Assembly: GCA_030042335.1 (NCBI GenBank)
Contig: JASHZW010000040.1
Span: 1 to 5,902, forward strand
Length of the DNA stretch: 5,902 nt
From: Nitrososphaerales archaeon
GTDB lineage: Archaea; Thermoproteota; Nitrososphaeria; Nitrososphaerales; UBA183
Direction: 5' to 3'
Below are positions 1-5,872 of the stretch, piece after piece. A model generated the notes under the pieces. That model was given only the letters and a program-made list of their open reading frames with translations, searched no databases and was not told the origin of the DNA. Position 1 is the first letter of the stretch, and every line of letters starts with the position of its first letter. The position numbers and the translations under genes are program-made.

Positions 1-2
1 GG

Positions 3-710
3 ACCACCAACCTAGAAGTCTACCAGGTCGTATATTCGGGAAGTGGGGCGGCGACCGATTCCAACAACCCCATACCGATAGAGCCCAACGAGCAGTGCGG
101 CGCGGATTACCCGTGCGATGCCTTTCTCAACGACAGCGCCAGCTGGAACTGGAGCTACGTCTACTACTACCTCTTTCAGCCCGGGGTTGGCGGCTACCTG
201 ACGGCGTACGACATGGATGCTACCACGGAGACGATGACATATTCCGCCAATTGGGTCGCGATACCTGCCCAGAACGACCCTGCCTATTCGTGCTCCGGGA
301 GCTCGAGCACCATCTCGAATCCTAACTACTATCAGCCGAACACGGGTGCTGTCCTTGGCTTCACAGGAGGCGTCACTAGTCAGGCGATTGCCAACTCGAC
401 CGAATACGCGCCCTGGAACGCCATCATATTCACCTGCGGTACCTACAACAAGGAGCCGGCGCCGTCTACTCCATCCTGCGCTTCCTCATACACGGGCACC
501 TTCAGTTTCACACTGGCTCCTGGGACCTACCCTGAGACAGGCTCCCTGAACTGTCCGTCGGCAGAGCCACAGGGCGCCGGCGGCTACGCAGGCGGGACGT
601 TTAGCTGGACCGGGTCGGTCGCGGTGAGCCAAGGTACGTGCAACAACATCCCGTCGTCTACACAGATGGTGTCGCTGCTGAAAGACTGTCTGGCTGGAAC
701 GCTGCCATAG
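3..710 (+). CDS. Partial acidic, cysteine-rich, probably secreted or surface protein (C-terminal 235 residues)
   Basis: The reading frame is open from the left edge to a TAG at 708-710, so the N-terminus and any signal peptide or anchor lie outside the window. I do not recognise a family. The visible part is rich in Ser, Thr, Gly, Asn, Tyr and Pro. It has eight cysteines (visible residues 32, 38, 97, 145, 159, 184, 213, 229), only two lysines, no arginine and no histidine, against about sixteen acidic residues. Three Asn-X-Ser/Thr sequons occur at residues 43 (NDS), 49 (NWS) and 131 (NST). An even number of cysteines, sequons and aromatic beta-type strands such as VYYYLF and GTFSFTL are what one expects of a disulfide-bonded extracytoplasmic protein; this is inference. 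No transmembrane segment is visible at the C-terminus, which ends LAGTLP, so any anchor would be N-terminal. It is separated from the operon by 367 nt and shows no functional link to it. Confidence 0.8.
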   Translation, partial: TTNLEVYQVVYSGSGAATDSNNPIPIEPNEQCGADYPCDAFLNDSASWNWSYVYYYLFQPGVGGYLTAYDMDATTETMTYSANWVAIPAQNDPAYSCSGSSSTISNPNYYQPNTGAVLGFTGGVTSQAIANSTEYAPWNAIIFTCGTYNKEPAPSTPSCASSYTGTFSFTLAPGTYPETGSLNCPSAEPQGAGGYAGGTFSWTGSVAVSQGTCNNIPSSTQMVSLLKDCLAGTLP

Positions 711-863
711 GGTGGTCCTTGGGATGAGCGAGGGTGGTAGCTTTCTTCCATCTCGGGGCAATATGGCGGTAGAGGGTGTAGATGATTACTGGGCTAATCG
801 CGGAACTGTCAGATCTAGTTGAGCGCCCGGGACGAAGCCCACCATCTGATGACCTGTTCATAA

Positions 864-875
864 CTCCCGCGGGAG
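864..875. repeat. Perfect 12-bp palindrome CTCCCGCGGGAG
   Basis: The twelve bases read the same on both strands. The site lies just upstream of a TATA-like TTTACATTA (890-898) and about 200 nt before lysC. A perfect dyad of this size could be an operator for a dimeric regulator, but in GC-rich DNA it can also arise by chance. No second copy is visible in the window. Confidence 0.5.
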
Positions 876-889
876 GAGCCCCGGAGCTG

Positions 890-898
890 TTTACATTA
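890..898 (+). promoter_or_regulatory. Candidate TATA box for the lysC-aro operon (upstream option)
   Basis: TTTACATTA is an AT-rich island in GC-rich DNA. A start site about 25 nt downstream, near 920, would produce a transcript that carries the whole leader ORF including its Shine-Dalgarno at 963-967. The match to an archaeal TATA box is imperfect and no clear BRE precedes it, so the call rests mainly on position. Confidence 0.25.
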
Positions 899-933
899 CC
901 GCACTCATGATGGGTCAAGAGGCCGCTTCGTGA

Positions 934-948
934 AAACGCATAAATAAC
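934..948 (+). promoter_or_regulatory. Candidate BRE/TATA promoter for the lysC-aro operon
   Basis: The run of A at 933-936 followed by CATAAATAA (939-947) resembles an archaeal BRE plus TATA box and is the best match upstream of the operon. The usual TATA-to-start distance predicts transcription beginning near 967-970. That would leave lysC with a leader of about 110 nt. It would remove the ribosome site of the leader ORF but still place its TTG near the 5' end, as in a nearly leaderless start. Confidence 0.45.
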
Positions 949-962
949 GTGCTCAGGTCCGA

Positions 963-967
963 GGAGG
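963..967 (+). promoter_or_regulatory. Shine-Dalgarno GGAGG of the leader ORF
   Basis: GGAGG, within GAGGAGG at 961-967, is fully complementary to the archaeal 16S rRNA 3' end and ends 8 nt before the TTG at 976. This geometry is the main argument that the short ORF is translated. The same motif and spacing precede the CTG proposed as the aroB' start. Confidence 0.5.
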
Positions 968-975
968 ACGAGAAG

Positions 976-1035
976 TTGAGACTGGCAAGAGGCGGTTCAG
1001 TTTATTCGGGCGTCTTCGGCTTTTACTATTTCTAG
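976..1035 (+). CDS. Putative aromatic-rich leader peptide (19 aa) before the lysC-aro operon
   Basis: A TTG at 976 opens a 19-codon frame closed by TAG at 1033-1035, 42 nt before lysC. The peptide ends GSVYSGVFGFYYF. It contains three Phe and three Tyr, five of these six aromatics in the last six codons, and no Trp. A perfect GGAGG lies 8 nt upstream. Bacterial attenuator leader peptides such as those of pheA carry runs of codons for the end-product amino acid; here the downstream genes make the precursors of Phe and Tyr. I infer that translation of this peptide senses charged Phe- or Tyr-tRNA and tunes expression of the operon. The frame extends upstream to a GTG at 949 (28 aa), but that start has no ribosome site. 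The AT-rich DNA here favours Phe and Tyr codons by chance, so the call is not certain. Confidence 0.5.
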   Translation: MRLARGGSVYSGVFGFYYF

Positions 1036-1047
1036 AAAAAATTCTAG
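1032..1047 (+). promoter_or_regulatory. Inverted repeat CTAGAA-AAAA-TTCTAG overlapping the leader stop codon
   Basis: Two perfect 6-nt arms are separated by AAAA. The left arm contains the TAG stop of the leader ORF. As RNA it would form a weak 6-bp hairpin; as DNA it could be a small operator close to the lysC start. No U-tract follows, so it does not look like an intrinsic terminator. Confidence 0.4.
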
Positions 1048-1076
1048 TCTCTCCTGGACATTGGTGAATAGAGCTA
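1045..1076 (+). promoter_or_regulatory. Possible hairpin enclosing the lysC ribosome site
   Basis: TAG (1045-1047) can pair with CTA (1074-1076) and CTCT (1049-1052) with AGAG (1070-1073), with one bulged T. CC at 1053-1054 could also pair with GG at 1063-1064 inside the GGTGA Shine-Dalgarno (1063-1067). This fold would hide the lysC ribosome site. It shares bases 1045-1047 with the 1032-1047 hairpin, so the two folds exclude each other. I paired it by eye and did not compute stability. Confidence 0.25.
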
Positions 1077-1077
1077 A

Positions 1078-2298
1078 ATGAGCAATAGAGAGGATAAGGA
1101 AACAATCGTCGTCAAGTTCGGCGGTTCTATGCTGGAGGACGAGAAGGCGATCACGCAGGCAGCCGGGCTCGTCCGCGACGTAGTAGCGAAGGGGATAGGC
1201 ATCGTGGTAGTGGTTTCGGCGATGAAGGGAGTGACCGACCAGTTGCTCGGCCTTTCGAAGAAGGTAAACCCCGAGATGGACGCGGCCCTCATCGACGAAC
1301 TAATCTCCTCTGGAGAGAGGACGAGCGCCAGGCTGATGGCCGGCGCGTTGTCGGGACACGGAATCAAGTCCGTGCTCGTGGACCCTGACACGCCGTACTG
1401 GCCCATAGTCACCGACAACAGGCATCTTGATGCCAACCCGCTGATCGATGTCAGCAGGACGAGGGCGCAGGAGAGGATCATGCCCCTCTTGAAGGAGGGG
1501 AAGGTCCCGGTGGTCTGCGGCTTCCTCGGCAAGACCGAGGACGGGAGGACGACCACACTCGGCAGAGGAGGGAGCGATACCACCGCGGTGCTGCTCGGAA
1601 ATATCCTGGACGCGAAGGAAGTTGTGCTCATCAAGGACGTCGAAGGAGTCTACTCCAGCGACCCCGACAAGGTGAGGAACCCCCAGTTCATCGAGTCACT
1701 CAACGGCGAGGAGGCGGAGATGCTCGCGGCGGGCGGGGCGAAGTTCCTCCACGTCAAGGCGCTCAGGTACCAGGGCGGGGGGATCAGGATCAGGGTGACA
1801 AGCCTGGACAAGCTCAACGCGGGTACGGTCATCAAAGGAGACCTCGACGCCATCAACCTCGAGATATTCCCGCAGGGGGTCTCGATGATAACAGTCGTCG
1901 GGCTCGACCAGCGGAAGCTCGAGTCGGTCTCGCAGCTCACAAAGGCGGTGAGGGCAGATGGCGGGGCGCTGCTCGCGATGTCGCTGGAGTCCACCGCGGC
2001 GATATTCTACGTGGCGGGAGGGAAGAACATCCTCGGCGAGGTACACAATGTCCTCGTGGGCGAGGCGATAGGCAAGGCCGTTTCCTCTTTCGACGGCCTC
2101 TCGATGATCACGGTGAAGGGGACTGCCCTCGAGACCGAGTCCGGGGTCATCCAGAGGATAACCCAGCCCCTCGCGAGAGAGGGCATCAACCTCTACGGAA
2201 TAGTGACCATCCGCTCGTCGATACGGGTCTTCGTGTCGTCCAACCAGGCGCAGAAGGCCCTGGACCTGCTGAAGGAAGCGATGGTGGTCAAGAAATGA
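1078..2298 (+). CDS. lysC: Aspartate kinase (aspartokinase) with C-terminal ACT domains
   Basis: It phosphorylates L-aspartate with ATP to 4-phospho-L-aspartate, a cytosolic step. The 406 residues match monofunctional aspartate kinases. An amino-acid kinase domain (about 1-250) shows the KFGGS motif (residues 13-17), VVVVSAMKGVTD (43-54), SSGERTSARL (77-86), the TTTLGRGGSDTTA nucleotide/aspartate motif (158-170) and the KDVEGVYSSDP segment (186-196). Two ACT domains follow (about 268-330 and 340-404), each opening with a SMITV strand, as expected for feedback control by an amino acid. The common LHP motif reads LHVKAL (224-229). ATG 1078 follows an in-frame TAA directly and has GGTGA at 1063-1067. 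The stop overlaps the asd ATG by 4 nt. Leading an aromatic operon, it supplies aspartate semialdehyde for ADTH synthesis as well as for threonine and methionine. The effector bound by the ACT domains cannot be read from sequence. Confidence 0.95.
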   Translation: MSNREDKETIVVKFGGSMLEDEKAITQAAGLVRDVVAKGIGIVVVVSAMKGVTDQLLGLSKKVNPEMDAALIDELISSGERTSARLMAGALSGHGIKSVLVDPDTPYWPIVTDNRHLDANPLIDVSRTRAQERIMPLLKEGKVPVVCGFLGKTEDGRTTTLGRGGSDTTAVLLGNILDAKEVVLIKDVEGVYSSDPDKVRNPQFIESLNGEEAEMLAAGGAKFLHVKALRYQGGGIRIRVTSLDKLNAGTVIKGDLDAINLEIFPQGVSMITVVGLDQRKLESVSQLTKAVRADGGALLAMSLESTAAIFYVAGGKNILGEVHNVLVGEAIGKAVSSFDGLSMITVKGTALETESGVIQRITQPLAREGINLYGIVTIRSSIRVFVSSNQAQKALDLLKEAMVVKK

Positions 2299-3356
2299 CA
2301 CGGATCAAAGCGGCACTGCTGGGAGCGACGGGTGCGGTCGGGCAGCGCTACATCAACATGCTCGGTAAGCACGCGTCGATCAAGCTCGACGTCCTGATGG
2401 GCGGTGAGTCGGCCGGCAAGAAGTATGGAGAGGCGGTCCACTGGCTCTTCCCGGACGCCATCCCGGAGGAGTACGCCGACGCGGTGGTGAAGAACGCTGA
2501 CCCTCAGTCGGCGAAGGGTTGCGACATCGTCTTCTCGGCACTTCCCACAGAGGTCGCGCGCGACATCGAGGAGAAGTTCGCCAGGGCCGGGTTCACGGTC
2601 GTCAGCGAGGCGAGCGCGCACAGGATGGATGAGGATGTGCCGCTTATGATACCCGAGGTGAACGCCGAGCACCTCAAACTCCTCGAGAAGCAGGGGAAGA
2701 AGAGAGGCTGGAAGGGCAAGATAGCCACGACCCCGAACTGCACGGTGACCGGTCTGGCGATGGTGCTGAAACCTCTCATCGACAGCTACGGGGCGCAGAA
2801 GGTGATAGTGACCACGATGCAGGCACTCTCGGGCGCGGGATACCCCGGCGTACCATCGCTGGCGATTGCCGACAACGTAATCCCTTACATCAAGAACGAG
2901 GAGGAGAAGGTGGCGAAGGAGGCCAAGAAGATACTGGGAACACTGAACAACGGCACCATCAGGTCACACGACATCCCGATGGGTGTCACCTGCAACAGGG
3001 TCGCGGTAATGGACGGGCACACGGAGACGTTCTACGCCGAGTTTGGGGAGGAGGTCGACCCGCAGAGAATCGGGAAGACGCTGGCCAAGTTCAGGAGCGA
3101 GCCGCAGAAGCTCAAGCTCCCCACGGCGCCGGAATGGCCGATCATCGTCAGGTCCGAGAACGACAGGCCGCAGCCGAGGCTGGACAGGATGGCGGGCACC
3201 GTGCCCGGCATGGCCGTGACCGTGGGGAGGGTGAGGAGCGGCATAGACAGGAAGGCCATCCAGCTGACGCTTCTCTCGCACAATACCATCCGCGGCGCAG
3301 CAGGGACAGCAATCCTTACGGCAGAGCTGATGGACAGGCAGGGGTACATAGGGTGA
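2295..3356 (+). CDS. asd: Aspartate-semialdehyde dehydrogenase
   Basis: It reduces 4-phospho-L-aspartate with NADPH to L-aspartate 4-semialdehyde, releasing phosphate. The 353 residues match the archaeal/fungal-type enzymes in length and sequence. The Rossmann motif GATGAVG is at residues 10-16, followed by [13 protein letters not shown] and VVSEASAHR in the cofactor domain. The active-site cysteine is C149 in TTPNCTVTG. The [10 protein letters not shown] loop starts at Q176, and the general base is H242 in [10 protein letters not shown], with the nearby R235 likely binding substrate. All key residues are present. ATG 2295 overlaps the lysC stop as ATGA, with GGTGG at 2283-2287 as the likely ribosome site, so the two genes are probably translationally coupled. 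In this operon its product feeds ADTH synthase directly downstream in addition to homoserine formation. Confidence 0.96.
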   Translation: MTRIKAALLGATGAVGQRYINMLGKHASIKLDVLMGGESAGKKYGEAVHWLFPDAIPEEYADAVVKNADPQSAKGCDIVFSALPTEVARDIEEKFARAGFTVVSEASAHRMDEDVPLMIPEVNAEHLKLLEKQGKKRGWKGKIATTPNCTVTGLAMVLKPLIDSYGAQKVIVTTMQALSGAGYPGVPSLAIADNVIPYIKNEEEKVAKEAKKILGTLNNGTIRSHDIPMGVTCNRVAVMDGHTETFYAEFGEEVDPQRIGKTLAKFRSEPQKLKLPTAPEWPIIVRSENDRPQPRLDRMAGTVPGMAVTVGRVRSGIDRKAIQLTLLSHNTIRGAAGTAILTAELMDRQGYIG

Positions 3357-3357
3357 T
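3352..3357 (+). promoter_or_regulatory. Shine-Dalgarno GGTGAT that decides the aroA' start
   Basis: GGTGAT is complementary to the 16S 3' end and contains the asd stop codon TGA. It lies 5 nt before TTG 3363 and 8 nt before GTG 3366. The 8-nt spacing equals that seen at aroB' and the leader ORF, and GTG is the stronger codon, so GTG 3366 is preferred. Confidence 0.55.
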
Positions 3358-3365
3358 ATTGATTG

Positions 3366-4157
3366 GTGTCTGGTAAGGAAATCAGGCTGTCCAGGATAAC
3401 GAGGAATGGGAGGATGCTCTGCATCCCGATGGACCACTCACTGACCGTGGGCCCGATACAGGGACTGGAGAACGCTGAGGAGACGATAGCCCAGGTGGCG
3501 AGGGGAGGCGCGACGGCGTTTCTTGTTCAGAAGGGCATCCTGAAGTCCCTCAGCAAGCCCGCCTCGATCGGTTCGATAGCGCAGATGTCGGCCAGCACGA
3601 CCTTGGGGCTCTCGCCGAACAGGAAGGTCCTCATAGCGACGGTCGCGGAGTGTGCGAGGCTGGGCTTCGACGCCATATCTATCCACGTGAACATCGGGGG
3701 GAAGGAAGAACCCGAGATGCTGCAGCAGCTGGGGATGGTCTCCGACGAGTGTGACCAGCACTCCATACCCTTCATCGCCATGATGTATCCGCGGGGCGAG
3801 AACGTCAAGGATCCCTCCGACCCCGCTGTCGTGGCACACACGGCGAGGATAGGGGCGGAGGCGGGTGCGGACATCGTCAAGACGGTCTACACCGGCAGCC
3901 AGGAGACATTTAGAGAAGTGGTCAGGAAGTGCCCGGTGCCGGTGGTCCTGGCCGGAGGCTCCAAGGCAGAGTCGGACGAGGCCCTGCTGAGGATGGCAGA
4001 GGACGTCATGAAGGCGGGGGCCATGGGCGTCACCTATGGGAGGAACGTCTTCCAGCACCAGAACCCGATGCTGATCACCAAGGCCCTCAAGAGGGTGGTC
4101 ATAGACAAGGCCAGCGTGGCAGAAGCGATGGAGGTTTTCAAGCCTGCCCCTTCCTGA
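3366..4157 (+). CDS. aroA': 2-amino-3,7-dideoxy-D-threo-hept-6-ulosonate (ADTH) synthase, DhnA-type class I aldolase
   Basis: It is the first enzyme of the archaeal DAHP-independent aromatic pathway: a Schiff-base transaldolase joining a C3 unit from 6-deoxy-5-ketofructose 1-phosphate to L-aspartate semialdehyde to give ADTH. The 263-residue TIM barrel has CIPMDHSLTVGPIQGLEN near the N-terminus (catalytic Asp at residue 23), MMYPRGENV with the catalytic Tyr at 141, the Schiff-base Lys at 172 in GADIVKTVYTG, and phosphate-binding VLAGGSKAE and GVTYGRNVFQ loops. In related enzymes the residue after the DH pair is often Gly; here it is Ser. The fold alone cannot exclude archaeal fructose-bisphosphate aldolase, but position between asd and aroB' makes ADTH synthase far more likely. 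GTG 3366 gives the N-terminus MSGKEIRLSRI; TTG 3363 would add one residue. Its last 14 nt overlap aroB' if that gene starts at CTG 4144. Confidence 0.9.
   Translation: MSGKEIRLSRITRNGRMLCIPMDHSLTVGPIQGLENAEETIAQVARGGATAFLVQKGILKSLSKPASIGSIAQMSASTTLGLSPNRKVLIATVAECARLGFDAISIHVNIGGKEEPEMLQQLGMVSDECDQHSIPFIAMMYPRGENVKDPSDPAVVAHTARIGAEAGADIVKTVYTGSQETFREVVRKCPVPVVLAGGSKAESDEALLRMAEDVMKAGAMGVTYGRNVFQHQNPMLITKALKRVVIDKASVAEAMEVFKPAPS
4130..4135 (+). promoter_or_regulatory. Perfect Shine-Dalgarno GGAGGT positioned for a CTG start of aroB'
   Basis: GGAGGT lies inside the last codons of aroA' and ends 8 nt before CTG 4144. No ATG, GTG or TTG in any frame follows it at a useful spacing to start another gene. 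It therefore argues that CTG 4144 is the real initiation codon of aroB'. Confidence 0.65.
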
Positions 4158-5166
4158 GAAAGAGATAGTCATCGACGTAACCAAGGCGGGCTCGCTCGAG
4201 CATCTCCTGAAGGAGGCCAAGGCTGTCGGGATATCGAGGGTGATATCCAAGGACCCGTCGGCGAAGGTCCCTGCGCCTGACGGGATATCGGTCATCCGTG
4301 TCTCAGCGGACGCAGGGCCGGACACCGCTGCCTGGGTCGAGATTACTGGGTCCAAGGACATGGACAAGGCCGTGACGGCCTCGAAGGAGGGCCATGCCTT
4401 CGTCGTCGTGCAGCCCGCGAACTGGAAGATAATCCCGCTCGAGAACCTCATCGCCGACTTCCACAGGAACGGCAAGAGGATCTACGCCTACATGCACACC
4501 AAGCCGGAGATGGAGATGGCCTTCTCCATACTCGAGAAGGGCGTCGACGGGATAGTGGCTCCGGCCGAGGCCCTCCCCGCTGCGGCGGAGATTCTTTCGA
4601 GGCTGAAGAAGGAGGAACGCTACTCGCTCCCCACGGCCAAGATCACGAGGGTCGTCGACGTGGGTACGGGAGAGCGCGCCTGCATCGACACAGCATCGCA
4701 GCTCTCTCTTGGCGAGGGCCTGCTCATCGGGAGCAGGGCGAGCTTCTTCTTCCTTGTCCACAGCGAGACAGTCCCCTCCGAGTACATCCCGACGAGGGAG
4801 TTCCGGGTCAACGCAGGCGCGATACACAGCTACCTCTTGGGGGAGGGCGAGAAGACGCGCTACCTGGCCGAGCTCAAGGCTGCCGATAAGGTCCTCACGG
4901 TGGACCGGGACGGTAAGTCCAGACAAGTGGTAATCGGGAGGGTCAAGATCGAGAGGAGACCCCTCATCATGATCGAGGCAGAGGTCGGGAGTGAGAAGGG
5001 CACCGTCATGCTCCAGAACGCCGAGACCATCAGGCTCGTCCGTCCCGATGGCTCGCCAGTCTCGGTTACGGAAATCAGGCCAGGGGACGAGATCCTGGTG
5101 CACGTGACCCAGAACAAGGCGAGACACTTCGGCGGAGAGGTAGACGAGTACATCCTTGAGAGATGA
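4144..5166 (+). CDS. aroB': 3-dehydroquinate synthase II (archaeal type), probable CTG start
   Basis: It converts ADTH to 3-dehydroquinate by NAD-dependent oxidative deamination and cyclisation, replacing bacterial AroB. From CTG 4144 the protein has 340 residues, within the family's usual range. Family blocks seen are IPLENLIADF (about 97-106), RVVDVGTGERACIDTASQL (169-187), GSRASFFFLVHSETV (196-210), FRVNAGAIHSY (220-230), KTRYLAEL (237-244), VMLQNAETIRLV (288-299), VSVTEIRPGDEILVHV (306-321) and KARHFGGEVDEYI (325-337). The first standard start codon in this frame is GTG 4240, which would give 308 residues and remove the N-terminal segment EIVIDVTKAGSLEHLLKEAK, which has the first strand and helix expected of the family. 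The frame is open back to a TAG at 4102 without any ATG, GTG or TTG. A sequencing error near the aroA' end is the alternative to a CTG start. The end overlaps aroD by 11 nt. Confidence 0.92.
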   Translation: MPLPEKEIVIDVTKAGSLEHLLKEAKAVGISRVISKDPSAKVPAPDGISVIRVSADAGPDTAAWVEITGSKDMDKAVTASKEGHAFVVVQPANWKIIPLENLIADFHRNGKRIYAYMHTKPEMEMAFSILEKGVDGIVAPAEALPAAAEILSRLKKEERYSLPTAKITRVVDVGTGERACIDTASQLSLGEGLLIGSRASFFFLVHSETVPSEYIPTREFRVNAGAIHSYLLGEGEKTRYLAELKAADKVLTVDRDGKSRQVVIGRVKIERRPLIMIEAEVGSEKGTVMLQNAETIRLVRPDGSPVSVTEIRPGDEILVHVTQNKARHFGGEVDEYILER

Positions 5167-5872
5167 AGGCACCATCCGCTCCCGGAAGGGGCGGGCGAAG
5201 CTGGGCCGGGTCTGCACGACGATAATGGGAAAGACCGCTTCAGAGATGGTAAGGAAAGCGGCGCTCGCGTTCAGGCTAGGGGCTGACATCGTCGAGTTCA
5301 GGGTCGACTACGCCGAGGAATCACCGGCGAAGCTGGCGAAGGCGATGGCGGCGTACTCGGAGAGGGCGATAATCACGGTCAGGAGGAAGGAGGAGGGAGG
5401 CCGGTTCGGCGGTAGCGAGGAGGAGAGGCTCGCCGCCATCTCGGAACTCGCAGACCTCGGGCAGCTATACCTTGACATCGAGCTGAGCACTGCGAGGGAG
5501 AACCCAGACTGGTTCGCGGCCCTGCCGAGAGCGGCGCAGAAGATAGTCTCCTGGCACGACTTCTCCGGCACACCGCCGCTTCCGGTCCTGGAGAAGACCC
5601 GCGCGGCGGCCGCAAGGCTCGGAGATGTAGCGAAGGTCGTGACGACGTCGAAAAACGAGGAGGACAATCTCAGGATCTTGAAACTTTACGGGAAGGAGCC
5701 TCGGAGGCTCGTAGCGTTCTGTATGGGGGAACTCGGGACGGCGACGCGCATAGAGAGCCTAAGACTCGGGAGCCCAGTCGTCTACGCCGCCCTGCCGGAC
5801 GAGCCGGCAGCTCCGGGCCAGCTCTCGGTATGGACGGTCGTCGGCATGAAGCACCTCTGGGAGGCGGAATAG
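5156..5872 (+). CDS. aroD: 3-dehydroquinate dehydratase, type I
   Basis: It dehydrates 3-dehydroquinate to 3-dehydroshikimate through a Schiff-base intermediate. From TTG 5156 it has 238 residues. The type I barrel motifs are in order: RVCTTIMGKTASEM (18-31), ADIVEFRVDY (43-52) with substrate-contacting E47 and R49, ITVRRKEEGGRF (73-84), YLDIEL (105-110), the catalytic histidine H134 in SWHDFSGTP, the Schiff-base lysine K160 in DVAKVVTTSK, R198 in GTATR, and the substrate loop APGQLS (219-224). All catalytic residues are present. TTG 5156 is the only ATG/GTG/TTG upstream of the core and overlaps the aroB' end by 11 nt, but its GAGGT (5137-5141) is 14 nt away. The core begins only at residue 16, so CTG 5201 (about 223 residues, a typical length) is an alternative start, made less far-fetched by the apparent CTG start of aroB'. 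Confidence 0.92.
   Translation: MRDEGTIRSRKGRAKLGRVCTTIMGKTASEMVRKAALAFRLGADIVEFRVDYAEESPAKLAKAMAAYSERAIITVRRKEEGGRFGGSEEERLAAISELADLGQLYLDIELSTARENPDWFAALPRAAQKIVSWHDFSGTPPLPVLEKTRAAAARLGDVAKVVTTSKNEEDNLRILKLYGKEPRRLVAFCMGELGTATRIESLRLGSPVVYAALPDEPAAPGQLSVWTVVGMKHLWEAE

Larger units (their letters stand above)
711..940. other. Intergenic region without a convincing gene
   Basis: This stretch between the secreted-protein gene and the aromatic operon has no ORF that I can support and no tRNA or rRNA pattern. It contains a short pyrimidine run (ctttcttcc, 741-749) that could act as a weak archaeal terminator for the upstream gene, an inverted repeat TCAGAT/ATCTGA at 809-814 and 844-849, and a perfect 12-bp palindrome at 864-875. 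A 32-codon ORF at 724-822 has only a weak GGTGG upstream and is not called as a gene. Confidence 0.6.

Noticed and set aside
724..822. A 32-codon plus-strand ORF starting at ATG 724, just after the secreted-protein gene
   Set aside because: Only a weak GGTGG lies upstream, the sequence resembles no family I know, and an ORF of this length is expected by chance. Conservation would be needed to revive it.
846..910. Possible C/D box small RNA, suggested by CTGATGA at 846-852 and ATGATGG at 907-913
   Set aside because: The C box should begin with a purine and no CTGA D box is found at suitable spacing, nor a terminal stem.
658..918. An 86-residue minus-strand ORF spanning the end of the first gene and the intergenic region
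   Set aside because: It overlaps the real coding frame antisense, starts at TTG, has no recognisable motif, and its composition looks like read-through of non-coding DNA.
1010..1050. Intrinsic terminator or attenuator hairpin before lysC
   Set aside because: The only good inverted repeat is AT-rich and not followed by a T-run, so any control here is more likely at translation or by a DNA-binding protein.
949..1077. Lysine-type or other known riboswitch in the lysC leader
   Set aside because: The leader is too short and lacks the multi-helix architecture of the lysine riboswitch.
3438..4475. A long minus-strand frame of about 345 residues opposite aroA' and aroB'
   Set aside because: It lies antisense to two clearly identified enzymes. 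Long antisense frames are common opposite GC-rich genes and it shows no protein motif.
4303..5289. A 328-residue minus-strand frame opposite aroB' and aroD
   Set aside because: The plus-strand genes here have full family motifs. The antisense translation shows the Asp/Leu/Arg-rich bias of a shadow frame.
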